Shown here: positions 26,175 through 33,856 of the stretch, piece by piece | Layout of the letters: each line of letters starts with the position of its first letter | Position numbering within the stretch: the stretch's first letter is position 1 | From: Flavobacterium sp. | GTDB taxonomy: Bacteria; Bacteroidota; Bacteroidia; Flavobacteriales; Flavobacteriaceae | DNA length: 64,000 nucleotides | Reading direction: 5' to 3' | Assembly (NCBI GenBank): GCA_030591585.1 | Contig: JAUVAS010000004.1 | Coordinates: 1 to 64,000, forward strand | Translations under genes and position numbers: made by a program | Notes under the pieces: generated by a model | What the model was told of the DNA's origin: nothing | The model's database searches: none | The model's input: only the letters and a program-made list of their open reading frames with translations

Positions 26175-27050
26175 TTATTTTTCCTCAATCAAGACACCCA
26201 TTTTTCCCATTTGATAGTCTCGCATGGCTTCTAAAATTTCGGTTTGAGAGTTCATGACAAAAGGACCACTTTGAGCCACTTTTTCGTTAATTGGCTTTCC
26301 GCTAAGTACTAAAAATTGTGAGTTTTCAGAAAATGACATTTCTATTAAATCTCCTTCTTTTTCAAAAACAAGTAAGTTCTCGGCATCAATAATACCATAC
26401 CCTTTTATTCGTATGTTGCCCTTTACTAAATAGAGCATCGTATTAAAATTGTTAGAAATTTGAAGTGTTTGTTGACCACTCTTTTCAGCTACTCCCCAAA
26501 GGATTAACAAGTCACTTTCAGTAGGAATTGGACTTTTTTTACCTTGATAGGTTCCTGCAATTAGTTTATTTTTTACTTTAGTATCTTCAGAAGTAATCAC
26601 GGGAATTTCATCTACAGAAAGGTGCTTGTAAAAAGGTGCTGTCATCTTATTTTCTGCAGGACTGTTTATCCAAAGTTGAATTATTTCTTGAAACCCGTTT
26701 CGAGAAGTCAATGCTTCCGAAGGTCGTTCACTGTGTATAATACCCATTCCCGCATGCATCCATTGCACTTCTCCTTCTGTTGCAATTTGGTTGTTTCCAC
26801 GACTGTCCCGATGATGTAATTCGCCTTCAATAATAAATGTAACAGGAGAAAACCCACGATGTGGGTGTGGACCTATACCTTGAATGCGAGCAGGACGGTC
26901 ATCAAAATACTGAATACGAAGATGATGTAACAATAAAAAAGGATCCACCCGATTTACCTTTTGGGTTGGCATAGATTGTTTTACAGGAATTCCTCCCATA
27001 TCAATTTCAATAGCAGGTAATAAGTATTTTACTTTTTTTAATGAGGTCAT
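26175..27050 (-). CDS. Pirin family protein
   Basis: 291-residue bicupin. The metal-binding motif PHPHRGFSPVTFIIEGELHH near residues 61-80 and HAGMGIIHSERPSEA near 98-112 give the expected His/Glu ligands in the N-terminal cupin. Pirins include quercetin 2,3-dioxygenases and regulators; substrate cannot be told. The start abuts the stop of the cvpA-like gene directly upstream, so both are likely one minus-strand transcript. Confidence 0.93.
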   Translation of the reverse strand: MTSLKKVKYLLPAIEIDMGGIPVKQSMPTQKVNRVDPFLLLHHLRIQYFDDRPARIQGIGPHPHRGFSPVTFIIEGELHHRDSRGNNQIATEGEVQWMHAGMGIIHSERPSEALTSRNGFQEIIQLWINSPAENKMTAPFYKHLSVDEIPVITSEDTKVKNKLIAGTYQGKKSPIPTESDLLILWGVAEKSGQQTLQISNNFNTMLYLVKGNIRIKGYGIIDAENLLVFEKEGDLIEMSFSENSQFLVLSGKPINEKVAQSGPFVMNSQTEILEAMRDYQMGKMGVLIEEK

Positions 27051-27620
27051 CTATTTATTTTCTTCTGGGAGAGAATCTTTTTCGTTATTGATCTTATTAT
27101 ATTCATCTAAAATAACTTCAGGAATTTCAAAATCTTCTACTTCTTCAATCAAATTTGGAATGACCATTGGCGCCAATGCAACAATGGGTTCATATAAATA
27201 GGAATTGTCTTTTTTCTCCTCAGGAATTACGTAATTGGTAGGATTCCAATTGTTAAAAAACATAAAAATAATACTAATAATAAATGCTGAAATAAGCACA
27301 TTAAACACTCCTCCTAGTATCTTATTGAAAATTCCTAAAAAGGCAAAATCTGCCATTTTTGTTAAGAATTTTCCAGCCCAAGAAACCAGTACAACAATAC
27401 CAATAAATGTAATAACTCGTGCAGTAATATTAATTGTTTGCTCACTCCAACTTAATTGTTCATAGAGATAACCTGCTGCATATTCTGAAAAATAAATAGC
27501 ACCAATTATCCCTAAAACTAATCCGATAAGTGAGGCCAACGTTACAAACAATCCTTTTTTCATTCCGCTCACAAATGAAAGGATTAAAATGATTCCTAAA
27601 ATAATATCGAGTAAGTTCAT
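27051..27620 (-). CDS. CvpA family membrane protein
   Basis: 189 residues with four hydrophobic helices (about 5-25 with LDIILGIILILSFVSGMKKG, 28-48, 64-84 and 100-122) in the layout of CvpA. In E. coli CvpA is needed for colicin V export and for envelope stress resistance; the core function is unclear. A C-terminal acidic tail of about 60 residues (EEVEDFEIPEVILDEYNK) lies outside the membrane part. Ends immediately before the pirin gene. Confidence 0.88.
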   Translation of the reverse strand: MNLLDIILGIILILSFVSGMKKGLFVTLASLIGLVLGIIGAIYFSEYAAGYLYEQLSWSEQTINITARVITFIGIVVLVSWAGKFLTKMADFAFLGIFNKILGGVFNVLISAFIISIIFMFFNNWNPTNYVIPEEKKDNSYLYEPIVALAPMVIPNLIEEVEDFEIPEVILDEYNKINNEKDSLPEENK

Positions 27621-27681
27621 AGGTTGAATTTAGGGTAAATATAGTGTATCATTTATAGTTATTCAATATTGATTAAGAATG

Positions 27682-27735
27682 TATCTTTGTGGCAGGATTA
27701 AATGTATTAAAAAGACCTTCCGATTTCTCGGAAGG
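27682..27735 (+). promoter_or_regulatory. Promoter -7 box and leader hairpin before 27742
   Basis: TATCTTTG at 27682-27689 fits TAnnTTTG. In the presumed leader, CCTTCCG (27716-27722) pairs with CGGAAGG (27729-27735) around a six-base loop, seven bases before the ATG at 27742. The right arm also contains GGAAGG, which may be the ribosome site, so the hairpin could control translation. Confidence 0.55.
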
Positions 27736-27741
27736 ATAAAT

Positions 27742-28095
27742 ATGGCAAGAGACGAAGAATTAAAAAAACAATGGAACGAAGTGGTTGCTCTTCTTAGCAA
27801 TAAATTTGCTGAAGGAGAAAAATTAGACTTGGATGCGATAATATATATTATTGGACTTCAGGAAAAAGGAAGTATCAACGCCAACTATGAAAAAGACGAT
27901 AAAATTAATTTAATGCACATTGCTATTTGTAGGCTATTAGAACCTTTTGGATATTATGAGTTCGATTATTTTGATGAAGAAGGTTGGCCACATTATACCG
28001 TTTTAGAAAAATTACCCCCTTTAAAAGCAGGAGAACAAAGTGTGTTGATGAAAGAAGCAGTGGTACAGTATTTTGTAGAGAAGGATGTTATTTGA
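27742..28095 (+). CDS. Conserved hypothetical protein
   Basis: 117 residues (MARDEELKKQWNEVVALLSN), acidic, soluble, without signal peptide. The region INLMHIAICRLLEPFGYYEF and EEGWPHYTVLEKLPPL looks like a conserved Bacteroidetes hypothetical protein; I do not recognise a domain or function. The ATG at 27742 follows a hairpin and a -7 box; an in-frame ATG at 27679 would fall on the promoter itself and is rejected. Single-gene unit between cvpA (divergent) and pheS. Confidence 0.8.
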   Translation: MARDEELKKQWNEVVALLSNKFAEGEKLDLDAIIYIIGLQEKGSINANYEKDDKINLMHIAICRLLEPFGYYEFDYFDEEGWPHYTVLEKLPPLKAGEQSVLMKEAVVQYFVEKDVI

Positions 28096-28263
28096 TGCGT
28101 TAGAAGACGGGCGACGAAAGACCGAAGTTAGGAGTAGAGCACAATTTTAGTTTACTGAGTGATTTTTGTTTTCAAAAACAACATCGAAGCAAACGGAAAA
28201 GAACACCGAACCGCAGAATGCTTAATAAAGAAGTGTGATTTACATTCGGGTATCTATAGGTCG

Positions 28264-28303
28264 TCTTTATTCTTTGTTCTTACAGCGTAGCGGTCTTGTA
28301 TCT
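28264..28303 (+). repeat. Dispersed ~40-bp repeat, copy B
   Basis: Partner of 26069-26107 in opposite orientation. It starts TCTTTATTCTTTGTTCTTAC and continues to AGCGTAGCGGTCTT. It lies 69 bases ahead of pheS. Upstream, 28100-28140 also contains words such as GTTAGAAGACGGGCGACGAA, typical of intergenic repeats in this group. Confidence 0.7.
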
Positions 28304-28342
28304 TTTCTGACATTTTTTGTTGTGCTACCCATACGAAAAACG

Positions 28343-28350
28343 TAATTTTG
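28343..28350 (+). promoter_or_regulatory. Promoter -7 box of pheS
   Basis: TAATTTTG matches TAnnTTTG, 22 bases before the pheS ATG at 28372. No -33 TTG was found at a good distance. Confidence 0.5.
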
Positions 28351-28371
28351 CCTTTTTGAAGAAAATACTTT

Positions 28372-29388
28372 ATGATTGATAAAATTAAAGCCCATATTGC
28401 AGCCGTTGAGGTATTTACTGCAAAGTCTCTTAAAGAAGTAGAAACGTTCCGAATTAAGTATTTAGGGAAAAAGGGATTACTGAATGACTTTTTTGCAGCA
28501 TTTAGAGATGTGCCCAACGACCAAAAAAAGGAATTTGGGCAAACCATTAATAAACTTAAAATGGTTGCTACAGAGAAAGTAAACTCGTTGAAAGCTTCTT
28601 TATCAAATGAAGAAGAAACCAAAGGAATTTATGGTGACTTAACACGTCCGGGAGAACCTGTAGAACTCGGCTCTAGACATCCAATTTCTATTGTAAAAAA
28701 TAAAATAATTGATATCTTTTCTCGAATCGGGTTTAATGTTTCTGAAGGACCTGAAATTGAAGATGATTGGCATAATTTTACGGCATTAAATCTTCCAGAA
28801 TACCATCCCGCTAGAGATATGCAGGATACTTTCTTTATTGAAAAAGACCCAGATGTTCTTTTACGTACACACACTTCATCGGTGCAAGTGCGTTATATGG
28901 AAAATAACAAACCACCTATTCGTACCATTTCTCCAGGAAGGGTGTATCGTAACGAAGCGATTTCGGCAAGATCACATTGTTTCTTTCATCAGGTAGAAGG
29001 ATTGTATGTGGATAAAGGAGTAAGTTTTGCAGATTTAAAGCAAACGCTACAGTACTTCACTACCGAAATGTTTGGGAAATCTAAAATACGTTTACGACCA
29101 TCGTACTTCCCGTTTACAGAGCCAAGTGCTGAGGTAGATGTGTATTGGGGATTAGAAACCGAAACCGACTATAAAATGACCAAAGGTACCGGTTGGTTAG
29201 AAATTATGGGTTGCGGAATGGTAGATCCAAACGTGCTTAAAAATTGTAATATTGATCCTGAAGTGTACTCGGGTTTTGCCTTCGGAATGGGAATAGATCG
29301 TATCGCATTATTACTTCATCAAATTCCAGATATTCGTATGTTTAGTGAAAATGATGTTCGCTTTTTAGAGCAGTTTAAGAGTTTGTAA
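28372..29388 (+). CDS. pheS: Phenylalanine-tRNA ligase alpha subunit
   Basis: Charges tRNA-Phe as part of the alpha2-beta2 enzyme. 338 residues with an N-terminal coiled coil (about 1-85) and the class II catalytic core: motif 2 around [20 protein letters not shown] and motif 3 in [15 protein letters not shown]. The region [15 protein letters not shown] is typical of PheS. The beta subunit gene pheT is not in the window, so the two are unlinked here, as is common in Bacteroidetes. Confidence 0.97.
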   Translation: MIDKIKAHIAAVEVFTAKSLKEVETFRIKYLGKKGLLNDFFAAFRDVPNDQKKEFGQTINKLKMVATEKVNSLKASLSNEEETKGIYGDLTRPGEPVELGSRHPISIVKNKIIDIFSRIGFNVSEGPEIEDDWHNFTALNLPEYHPARDMQDTFFIEKDPDVLLRTHTSSVQVRYMENNKPPIRTISPGRVYRNEAISARSHCFFHQVEGLYVDKGVSFADLKQTLQYFTTEMFGKSKIRLRPSYFPFTEPSAEVDVYWGLETETDYKMTKGTGWLEIMGCGMVDPNVLKNCNIDPEVYSGFAFGMGIDRIALLLHQIPDIRMFSENDVRFLEQFKSL

Positions 29389-29391
29389 AAG

Positions 29392-29496
29392 ACTTGTCTT
29401 TGCGAAGAAACCCTTTTTTGGGTTACTGAAGCAATCTGTTGAGTTAAAGTAGATGTCATGAGATTACTTCGCACCTCGTTTTCTCGTAAAGACGTT
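29392..29496. repeat. Degenerate BIME-like inverted repeat after pheS
   Basis: Left part CTTGTCTTTGCGAAGAAA and GAAGCAATCT is matched, inverted, by GAGATTACTTCGCACCTCG and CTCGTAAAGACG on the right. An inner 5-bp stem (AACCC/GGGTT around TTTTTT, about 29409-29424) may act as a terminator for pheS. The word set (GTCTTTGCGA, GAAGCAATCT) is a recurrent intergenic repeat in Flavobacteria. Confidence 0.65.
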
Positions 29497-29546
29497 TTAA
29501 AAATTAATTATACCTCATAAGATCCCCACTTTCGTGAGAAATAAAT

Positions 29547-29942
29547 ATGAAAAAAGACATTAAAATTCCAATAGTAGAAAATATTCAAATTGTTGCCACC
29601 AAAGAGTGGGACAAAGATTTTCTTGCTCAAAATTGGAATGTGTATGTAATTAATAATCGCGAGGATAGAATTGAATCTGTATTGGTTTTATCTAGAGGAG
29701 AAAGCAACCACAAAAAAACGACTACTTTGCGTCACAGTTTAGGAGATTTACCTCCGCATACTGGAAAAAAAGTGGAATTTATAGCAGCAGAAGTTTTTAG
29801 TTTCACCAACGAGTATATCGTTACTTTTTTTGCGGAAGGAAAACTTTTTGATCGCACTTTTATTTTTGAACCTCAAAGTATTTCAGAAAAGAATGTCACC
29901 TTTATTGACTTAATGGGACAAGATTGTGTGTTGGCAAAATAA
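29547..29942 (+). CDS. Conserved hypothetical protein
   Basis: 131 residues with alternating beta-strand character (IVENIQIVATKEWD, WNVYVINNREDRIESVLVLS, VEFIAAEVFSFTNEYIVTFF). No signal peptide. I do not recognise the fold or a function; it looks like a small all-beta protein conserved in Flavobacteria. Its stop is one base from the stop of the convergent gpsA gene. Confidence 0.75.
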   Translation: MKKDIKIPIVENIQIVATKEWDKDFLAQNWNVYVINNREDRIESVLVLSRGESNHKKTTTLRHSLGDLPPHTGKKVEFIAAEVFSFTNEYIVTFFAEGKLFDRTFIFEPQSISEKNVTFIDLMGQDCVLAK

Positions 29943-29943
29943 A

Positions 29944-30945
29944 CTAATCCAATTTATCTGTTAGTTCGTTAAATACTTTTTTAGCATTGTTGTTTTCATA
30001 TAAAATACTGTAAACAGCATCTATAATTGGTGTTTTTGCTTTGTTGTCTTTTTCCTGATTTAGCAAATAAGCACTTTTGGTAGCGTAATACCCTTCAGCA
30101 ATCATACTCATTTCCATTTGGGCACTTTTTACGGTATAGCCTTTGCCAATCATATTTCCGAACATTCTATTTCTACTAAAAACAGAATAGCCCGTTACCA
30201 ATAAATCTCCTAAATAGGCAGAATCATTAATGTCGCGTTTCATTTTGTAAATATTTTTTACGTATTTTTTCATTTCACGAATGGCATTACTCATCAATAC
30301 ACTTTGAAAATTATCGCCATAACCTAAGCCATGAGCAATCCCGGCAGCAATGGCATAAATGTTTTTAAGCATCGCAGCATATTCGGTTCCAATAATATCT
30401 TCGCTGGTTTTACACTTAATATAATCGCAACTTAAGTGGTCGGCTACAACTTGCGCCTTTTCGTCATCTGCACAGGCAATGGTTAAGTAAGAAAGTCGCT
30501 CTAAGGCAACTTCTTCTGCATGACAAGGACCTGTAATTACTCCAATATTTTTAAAAGGAATAGTTAGATGCGTACAAAAATGCTCTCCAACAATAAGACT
30601 GCTTTCTGGAACAATCCCTTTTATAGCTGAAAAAAGTATTTTGTTTTCTAATGATACCGTTAGTTTTTCTAACTCCTTATATAAAAATGCTGAAGGAATT
30701 ACAAAAATAAGATAGTCGGCATAATCTGCTAACTCATTAATATCATTGCTCAATTTCAATTTAGAGGTGTCAAACTCAACCGAAGTTAAATAATTTGGAT
30801 TATGCTTCTCTTTTTTTATATAATCTAAAGCAGTTTGGTTTCGCATATACCAACCTATTTCATCTAAGTTTTCGCACAACATTTTAACAATGGCAGTTGC
30901 CCAACTTCCTCCTCCAAAAACAGCAAACTTTGGTTTATTTGACAT
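29944..30945 (-). CDS. gpsA: NAD(P)H-dependent glycerol-3-phosphate dehydrogenase
   Basis: Reduces dihydroxyacetone phosphate to sn-glycerol 3-phosphate for phospholipid synthesis. 333 residues. The N-terminal Rossmann motif is FAVFGGGSWATAIVKML. The catalytic lysine region is in EYAAMLKNIYAIAAGIAHGLGYGDN, and later LLVTGYSVFSRNRMFGNMIG matches the family pattern. The start at 30945 is 119 bases from the divergent hicA gene. Confidence 0.96.
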   Translation of the reverse strand: MSNKPKFAVFGGGSWATAIVKMLCENLDEIGWYMRNQTALDYIKKEKHNPNYLTSVEFDTSKLKLSNDINELADYADYLIFVIPSAFLYKELEKLTVSLENKILFSAIKGIVPESSLIVGEHFCTHLTIPFKNIGVITGPCHAEEVALERLSYLTIACADDEKAQVVADHLSCDYIKCKTSEDIIGTEYAAMLKNIYAIAAGIAHGLGYGDNFQSVLMSNAIREMKKYVKNIYKMKRDINDSAYLGDLLVTGYSVFSRNRMFGNMIGKGYTVKSAQMEMSMIAEGYYATKSAYLLNQEKDNKAKTPIIDAVYSILYENNNAKKVFNELTDKLD

Positions 30946-31022
30946 ATAAGAATATTAATAAAATCAAAAATACGGAATAATAAGACTTGCTACAAATTAA
31001 CAGATATATCCTTTAAACTAAA

Positions 31023-31059
31023 GTAACTAAAAAATAGTTACAAATATATTGTATCTTTG
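31023..31059 (+). promoter_or_regulatory. hicA promoter with overlapping operator-like inverted repeat
   Basis: TATCTTTG at 31052-31059 is a TAnnTTTG -7 box that ends only five bases before the hicA ATG (31065), so the transcript should be leaderless or nearly so. GTAACTA (31023-31029) and TAGTTAC (31035-31041) form a 7-bp perfect inverted repeat over the -33 zone. That is a good place for autorepression by HicB or HicAB. Confidence 0.6.
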
Positions 31060-31064
31060 TATGT

Positions 31065-31310
31065 ATGAGTAAGATTGAAAAGCTACTATTGAAATTTAAA
31101 TCAGTTCCCAAAGATTTGACTTGGGATGAATTGGTGAAAATATTGAATTACTATAGCTATTTTGAAAAATCTACTAAAGGAAAAACAGGAGGTTCTAGAA
31201 GAAAGTTTGTTAATGATAATATAGATATTATTAGTTTGCACAAACCACACCCTAGAAATATTGTGAAACAATATGTAATAAAACAACTTATAGAAAAATT
31301 AGAATTATGA
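31065..31310 (+). CDS. hicA: HicA-family toxin (type II toxin-antitoxin)
   Basis: 81 residues with the small dsRBD-like HicA fold: WDELVKILNYYSYF, GGSRRKFVND, ISLHKPHP, VIKQLIEKLEL. HicA is an mRNA interferase that cleaves translated messages when HicB is degraded. In E. coli HicA the catalytic histidine is in GSNH; this protein has GGSRR there and keeps histidines in LHKPHP, as in a common HicA subgroup. The stop TGA overlaps the ATG of a five-codon ORF (ATGA at 31307-31310), the beginning of the 65-nt element between hicA and hicB. Confidence 0.88.
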   Translation: MSKIEKLLLKFKSVPKDLTWDELVKILNYYSYFEKSTKGKTGGSRRKFVNDNIDIISLHKPHPRNIVKQYVIKQLIEKLEL

Positions 31311-31371
31311 AACGAGCATGTTAAAATTTTAATCACCTAAGGGGATGATTAATAGCGAACAGCATGTGACC
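31307..31371 (+). ncRNA. 65-nt structured leader-like element, copy 1 (hicA-hicB)
   Basis: Shares conserved ends with 39048-39112: ATGAAACGAG(C/T)ATGTT at the left and TAGCGAACAG(C/T)AT(G/A)TGACC at the right, with a 24-nt variable centre; both copies are exactly 65 nt. Here the left CATG can pair with the right CATG, and an inner stem TTAATCA/TGATTAA forms. The first 18 bases encode MKRAC-stop. It ends 25 bases before the hicB ATG. No known RNA family was recognised. Confidence 0.55.
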
Positions 31372-31396
31372 GTTTAAAAACAATAAATATAAACAC

Positions 31397-31750
31397 ATGA
31401 AAAATTATTTAGAATATAAAGATTATGTTGGTACTGTAAATTATAGTGCTGAAGATGACACCTTTTATGGTAAAATTGAAGGGATCAATGATTTAGTTCT
31501 CTTTGAAGGTGAATCTGTTTCAGAACTTAAAGAAGGTTTTGAAGATTCAATAAATGACTATTTAGAAACCTGTAAAGAATTAGGAAAAGAACCAAACAAG
31601 ACTTACAAAGGCGTTTTTAACGTGAGAGTTCCTAGTGCAATTCATAAAAAGCTTTCGCTAATTGCTTCTAAAAACGGTTTAAAACTTAATGAATTGGTTA
31701 GAAAAACATTTAATTACCTAGTCGAAAATGAAAAAAAAGTATTAGAGTAA
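31397..31750 (+). CDS. hicB: HicB-family antitoxin
   Basis: 117 residues. The N-terminal half (about 1-70) is the HicB ribonuclease-H-like fold: YVGTVNYSAEDDTFYGKIEG, LKEGFEDSINDYLETC. The C-terminal part is a ribbon-helix-helix DNA-binding domain: FNVRVPSAIHKKLSLIASKN and LNELVRKTFNYLV. It should bind HicA and repress the operon from the inverted repeat at 31023-31041. The 86-base gap between hicA and hicB is long for such a pair and is filled by the conserved 65-nt element. Confidence 0.92.
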   Translation: MKNYLEYKDYVGTVNYSAEDDTFYGKIEGINDLVLFEGESVSELKEGFEDSINDYLETCKELGKEPNKTYKGVFNVRVPSAIHKKLSLIASKNGLKLNELVRKTFNYLVENEKKVLE

Positions 31751-31763
31751 TACTTTGTAAATT

Positions 31764-32351
31764 CTATCTATAAAAATTCATCTCATCTAGATACTCCCAT
31801 ACTTTTTGAGGTAATAACGGACGAATATCATTTCCTAAAGCGATATTTTTTCTAATAAAAGTAGAAGAGATTTGAACAATAGGGGCATTTATTTTAGTGA
31901 CTTCTCTTCCTTTATCAAGGTGAGAGATGTTTTCTTTTTTCGGTGTTATTCTAGGATATACATAAATAGGGTATCTCTCTAAAATAACCTCATAGTTTTT
32001 CCATTTGTGAAGACTTTTTAAATTGTCTTCTCCCATAATTAAACAAAAGTTCAATTCGGCATGCTTTTCTTCTAAAACCGCTAAAGTATTAACCGTGTAA
32101 TTGGGTTGAGGAAGATCAAACTCTATGTTACTAGCTTTTAATTTTGGGAAATCTTCAATTGCGATTCTTACCATTGTTAAGCGGTGAATATCCTCTAATA
32201 AAGTATTCTTTTTTTTATGAGGATTGTGAGGCGTAACTACCAACCAAATTTCGTCTAAATCTGAATACTCTGCTAAATGGTTAGCAATAATTAAATGCCC
32301 TACGTGAATAGGGTTAAAAGTTCCGAAAAACAAGCCAACTTTTTTAGGCAT
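31764..32351 (-). CDS. nadD: Nicotinate-nucleotide adenylyltransferase
   Basis: Adenylates nicotinate mononucleotide in NAD synthesis. 195 residues. The nucleotidyl-transferase motif is FGTFNPIHVGHLIIANH (about 9-25), and the closing ISSTFIRKNI is the typical ISST.IR motif. It overlaps gmk by eight bases, in a yicC-gmk-nadD transcript found in many Bacteroidetes. It shares the NAD pathway with the dioxygenase gene at 8666-9202. Confidence 0.96.
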   Translation of the reverse strand: MPKKVGLFFGTFNPIHVGHLIIANHLAEYSDLDEIWLVVTPHNPHKKKNTLLEDIHRLTMVRIAIEDFPKLKASNIEFDLPQPNYTVNTLAVLEEKHAELNFCLIMGEDNLKSLHKWKNYEVILERYPIYVYPRITPKKENISHLDKGREVTKINAPIVQISSTFIRKNIALGNDIRPLLPQKVWEYLDEMNFYR

Positions 32352-32925
32352 TTTCTTTAGTAATAAATTTTAAAACCAAATTCTTAGACTCTTCAAGTGC
32401 TGTTTCTAAAACTTTGTTTTCAATAATAAAATCGAATTGCGGAGCAGTAGCCAACTCTACCGAAGCTTTAGCAATACGCATATTTATTTTTTCGTCACTC
32501 TCTGTTTTTCGTTTTTTAAGCCTGATTTTAAGCTCATCAACACTGGGAGGCTTTACAAAAACAGCCAAGGTTTCTTTTGGATATTTCTTTTTAATACGTA
32601 ATCCGCCAACCACATCAATATCAAATATCACGTTTTTTCCTAAACCCCAAATTCTATCAATTTCAGTTTTAAGAGTTCCGTAAAAGTTATCGCGATATAC
32701 TTCTTCCCATTCTAAAAAATCACTGCCTTTAATATGTTGTTTAAATTCTTTTAAACTAATAAAGTAATAGTCTGTACCGTGAATTTCTTTACCTCTTGGT
32801 TCGCGAGAAGTAGCGGAAACAGAAAACGCTAGGTTTAATACTTCCTGCTTTAAAAGGTATTGTACAATAGTAGTTTTTCCACTTCCAGAAGGTGCCGAAA
32901 AAACAATTAATTTTCCTCCAGCCAT
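32344..32925 (-). CDS. gmk: Guanylate kinase
   Basis: Phosphorylates GMP to GDP. 193 residues with the P-loop FSAPSGSGKTTI (about 9-20), the GMP-binding SATSREPRGKEIHGTDYYF and the DIDVVGG strand. It starts on the base that ends yicC (32925) and overlaps nadD by eight bases, so the three genes are tightly coupled. Confidence 0.97.
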   Translation of the reverse strand: MAGGKLIVFSAPSGSGKTTIVQYLLKQEVLNLAFSVSATSREPRGKEIHGTDYYFISLKEFKQHIKGSDFLEWEEVYRDNFYGTLKTEIDRIWGLGKNVIFDIDVVGGLRIKKKYPKETLAVFVKPPSVDELKIRLKKRKTESDEKINMRIAKASVELATAPQFDFIIENKVLETALEESKNLVLKFITKENA

Positions 32926-33782
32926 TATAAAACGTTTAAAGCTTGTTCTTTTATTTTCTCTAGCTCATCTTTCATTTGCACTACCAATTGTTGCATAGGT
33001 GCGTGGTTAGATTTAGAACCAATAGTATTGATTTCACGACCAATTTCTTGACAGATAAAAATTAATTTTTTTCCGTTAGAATCATCAGAATTTATCGCTT
33101 CATTAAAGTAATTTAAGTGGTTTTTTAAACGCACTTTCTCTTCGGTAATATCGTATTTTTCGAGGTAATAAATAAGCTCTTGTTCAAAACGATTTTCATC
33201 TACGGTTTCTGCTAAATCACTAACAGCCTTTCTGAGTCTTTCTTTTACAATATCAATTCTGTCGCTATCTATTGCAATTACCTTTTCTAATAATTCTGTA
33301 ATGGTATTGATTCGCATTTTAAAATCGTCTTCTAGAACTTTTCCTTCATCTGAACGGTATTTGTTAATGGCTATTAATGCTTCGGTAAGTGCTTCAGAAA
33401 TACTTTTAAACTCATCATCTTCAATTTCTTTACGCTCCGTTTTCATCGCATCAGGCATACGTATTGCCATTTTTAATAATTCTACCTCATCTCCATCCAC
33501 AACATTTGAAAGTTGCTCCATATATTGTTTTACCACAGTTTCATTTAACTTAGAGCTGGTTTCTTCACCTGTAATTTCAACAAATAAATTAAAATCTACT
33601 TTCCCTCTTGTTAAAGATTTTGATATGGTTTTACGCATGTCCAATTCCTTTTCTCTATACGAAGAAGGCACTCTTGCATGAAGGTCTAGATTTTTACTGT
33701 TTAACGATTTTATTTCAACCGTAATTTTTTTAGTAGGTAATTGTACTACAGATTTCCCGTAGCCGGTCATAGACTGAATCAT
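32925..33782 (-). CDS. YicC family endoribonuclease
   Basis: 285 residues, N-terminal start IQSMTGYGKSVVQL and C-terminal HLNYFNEAINSDDSNGKKLI followed by FICQEIGREINTIGSKS, the two signature regions of the YicC/YloC family. Members have been shown to be endoribonucleases acting on RNA decay in some bacteria. First gene of the yicC-gmk-nadD unit. The stop shares a base with the gmk start. Confidence 0.93.
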   Translation of the reverse strand: MIQSMTGYGKSVVQLPTKKITVEIKSLNSKNLDLHARVPSSYREKELDMRKTISKSLTRGKVDFNLFVEITGEETSSKLNETVVKQYMEQLSNVVDGDEVELLKMAIRMPDAMKTERKEIEDDEFKSISEALTEALIAINKYRSDEGKVLEDDFKMRINTITELLEKVIAIDSDRIDIVKERLRKAVSDLAETVDENRFEQELIYYLEKYDITEEKVRLKNHLNYFNEAINSDDSNGKKLIFICQEIGREINTIGSKSNHAPMQQLVVQMKDELEKIKEQALNVL

Positions 33783-33856
33783 AAATTGAAATTTACTTTG
33801 GGCAAAGGTAGTAAATTAGAGTGGGAGTAAGGAGAGATGTAAATTGAGAAAACACT

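Noticed and set aside
27679-27741. Earlier ATG for the hypothetical gene at 27742
   Set aside because: It would overlap the -7 box at 27682-27689 and the leader hairpin, and codes for an unlikely basic stretch.
31307-31371. Integron attC site in the hicA-hicB gap
   Set aside because: The GTT and AAC triplets are in the wrong order and no integrase or cassette array is near; the spacing to start codons fits a leader element better.
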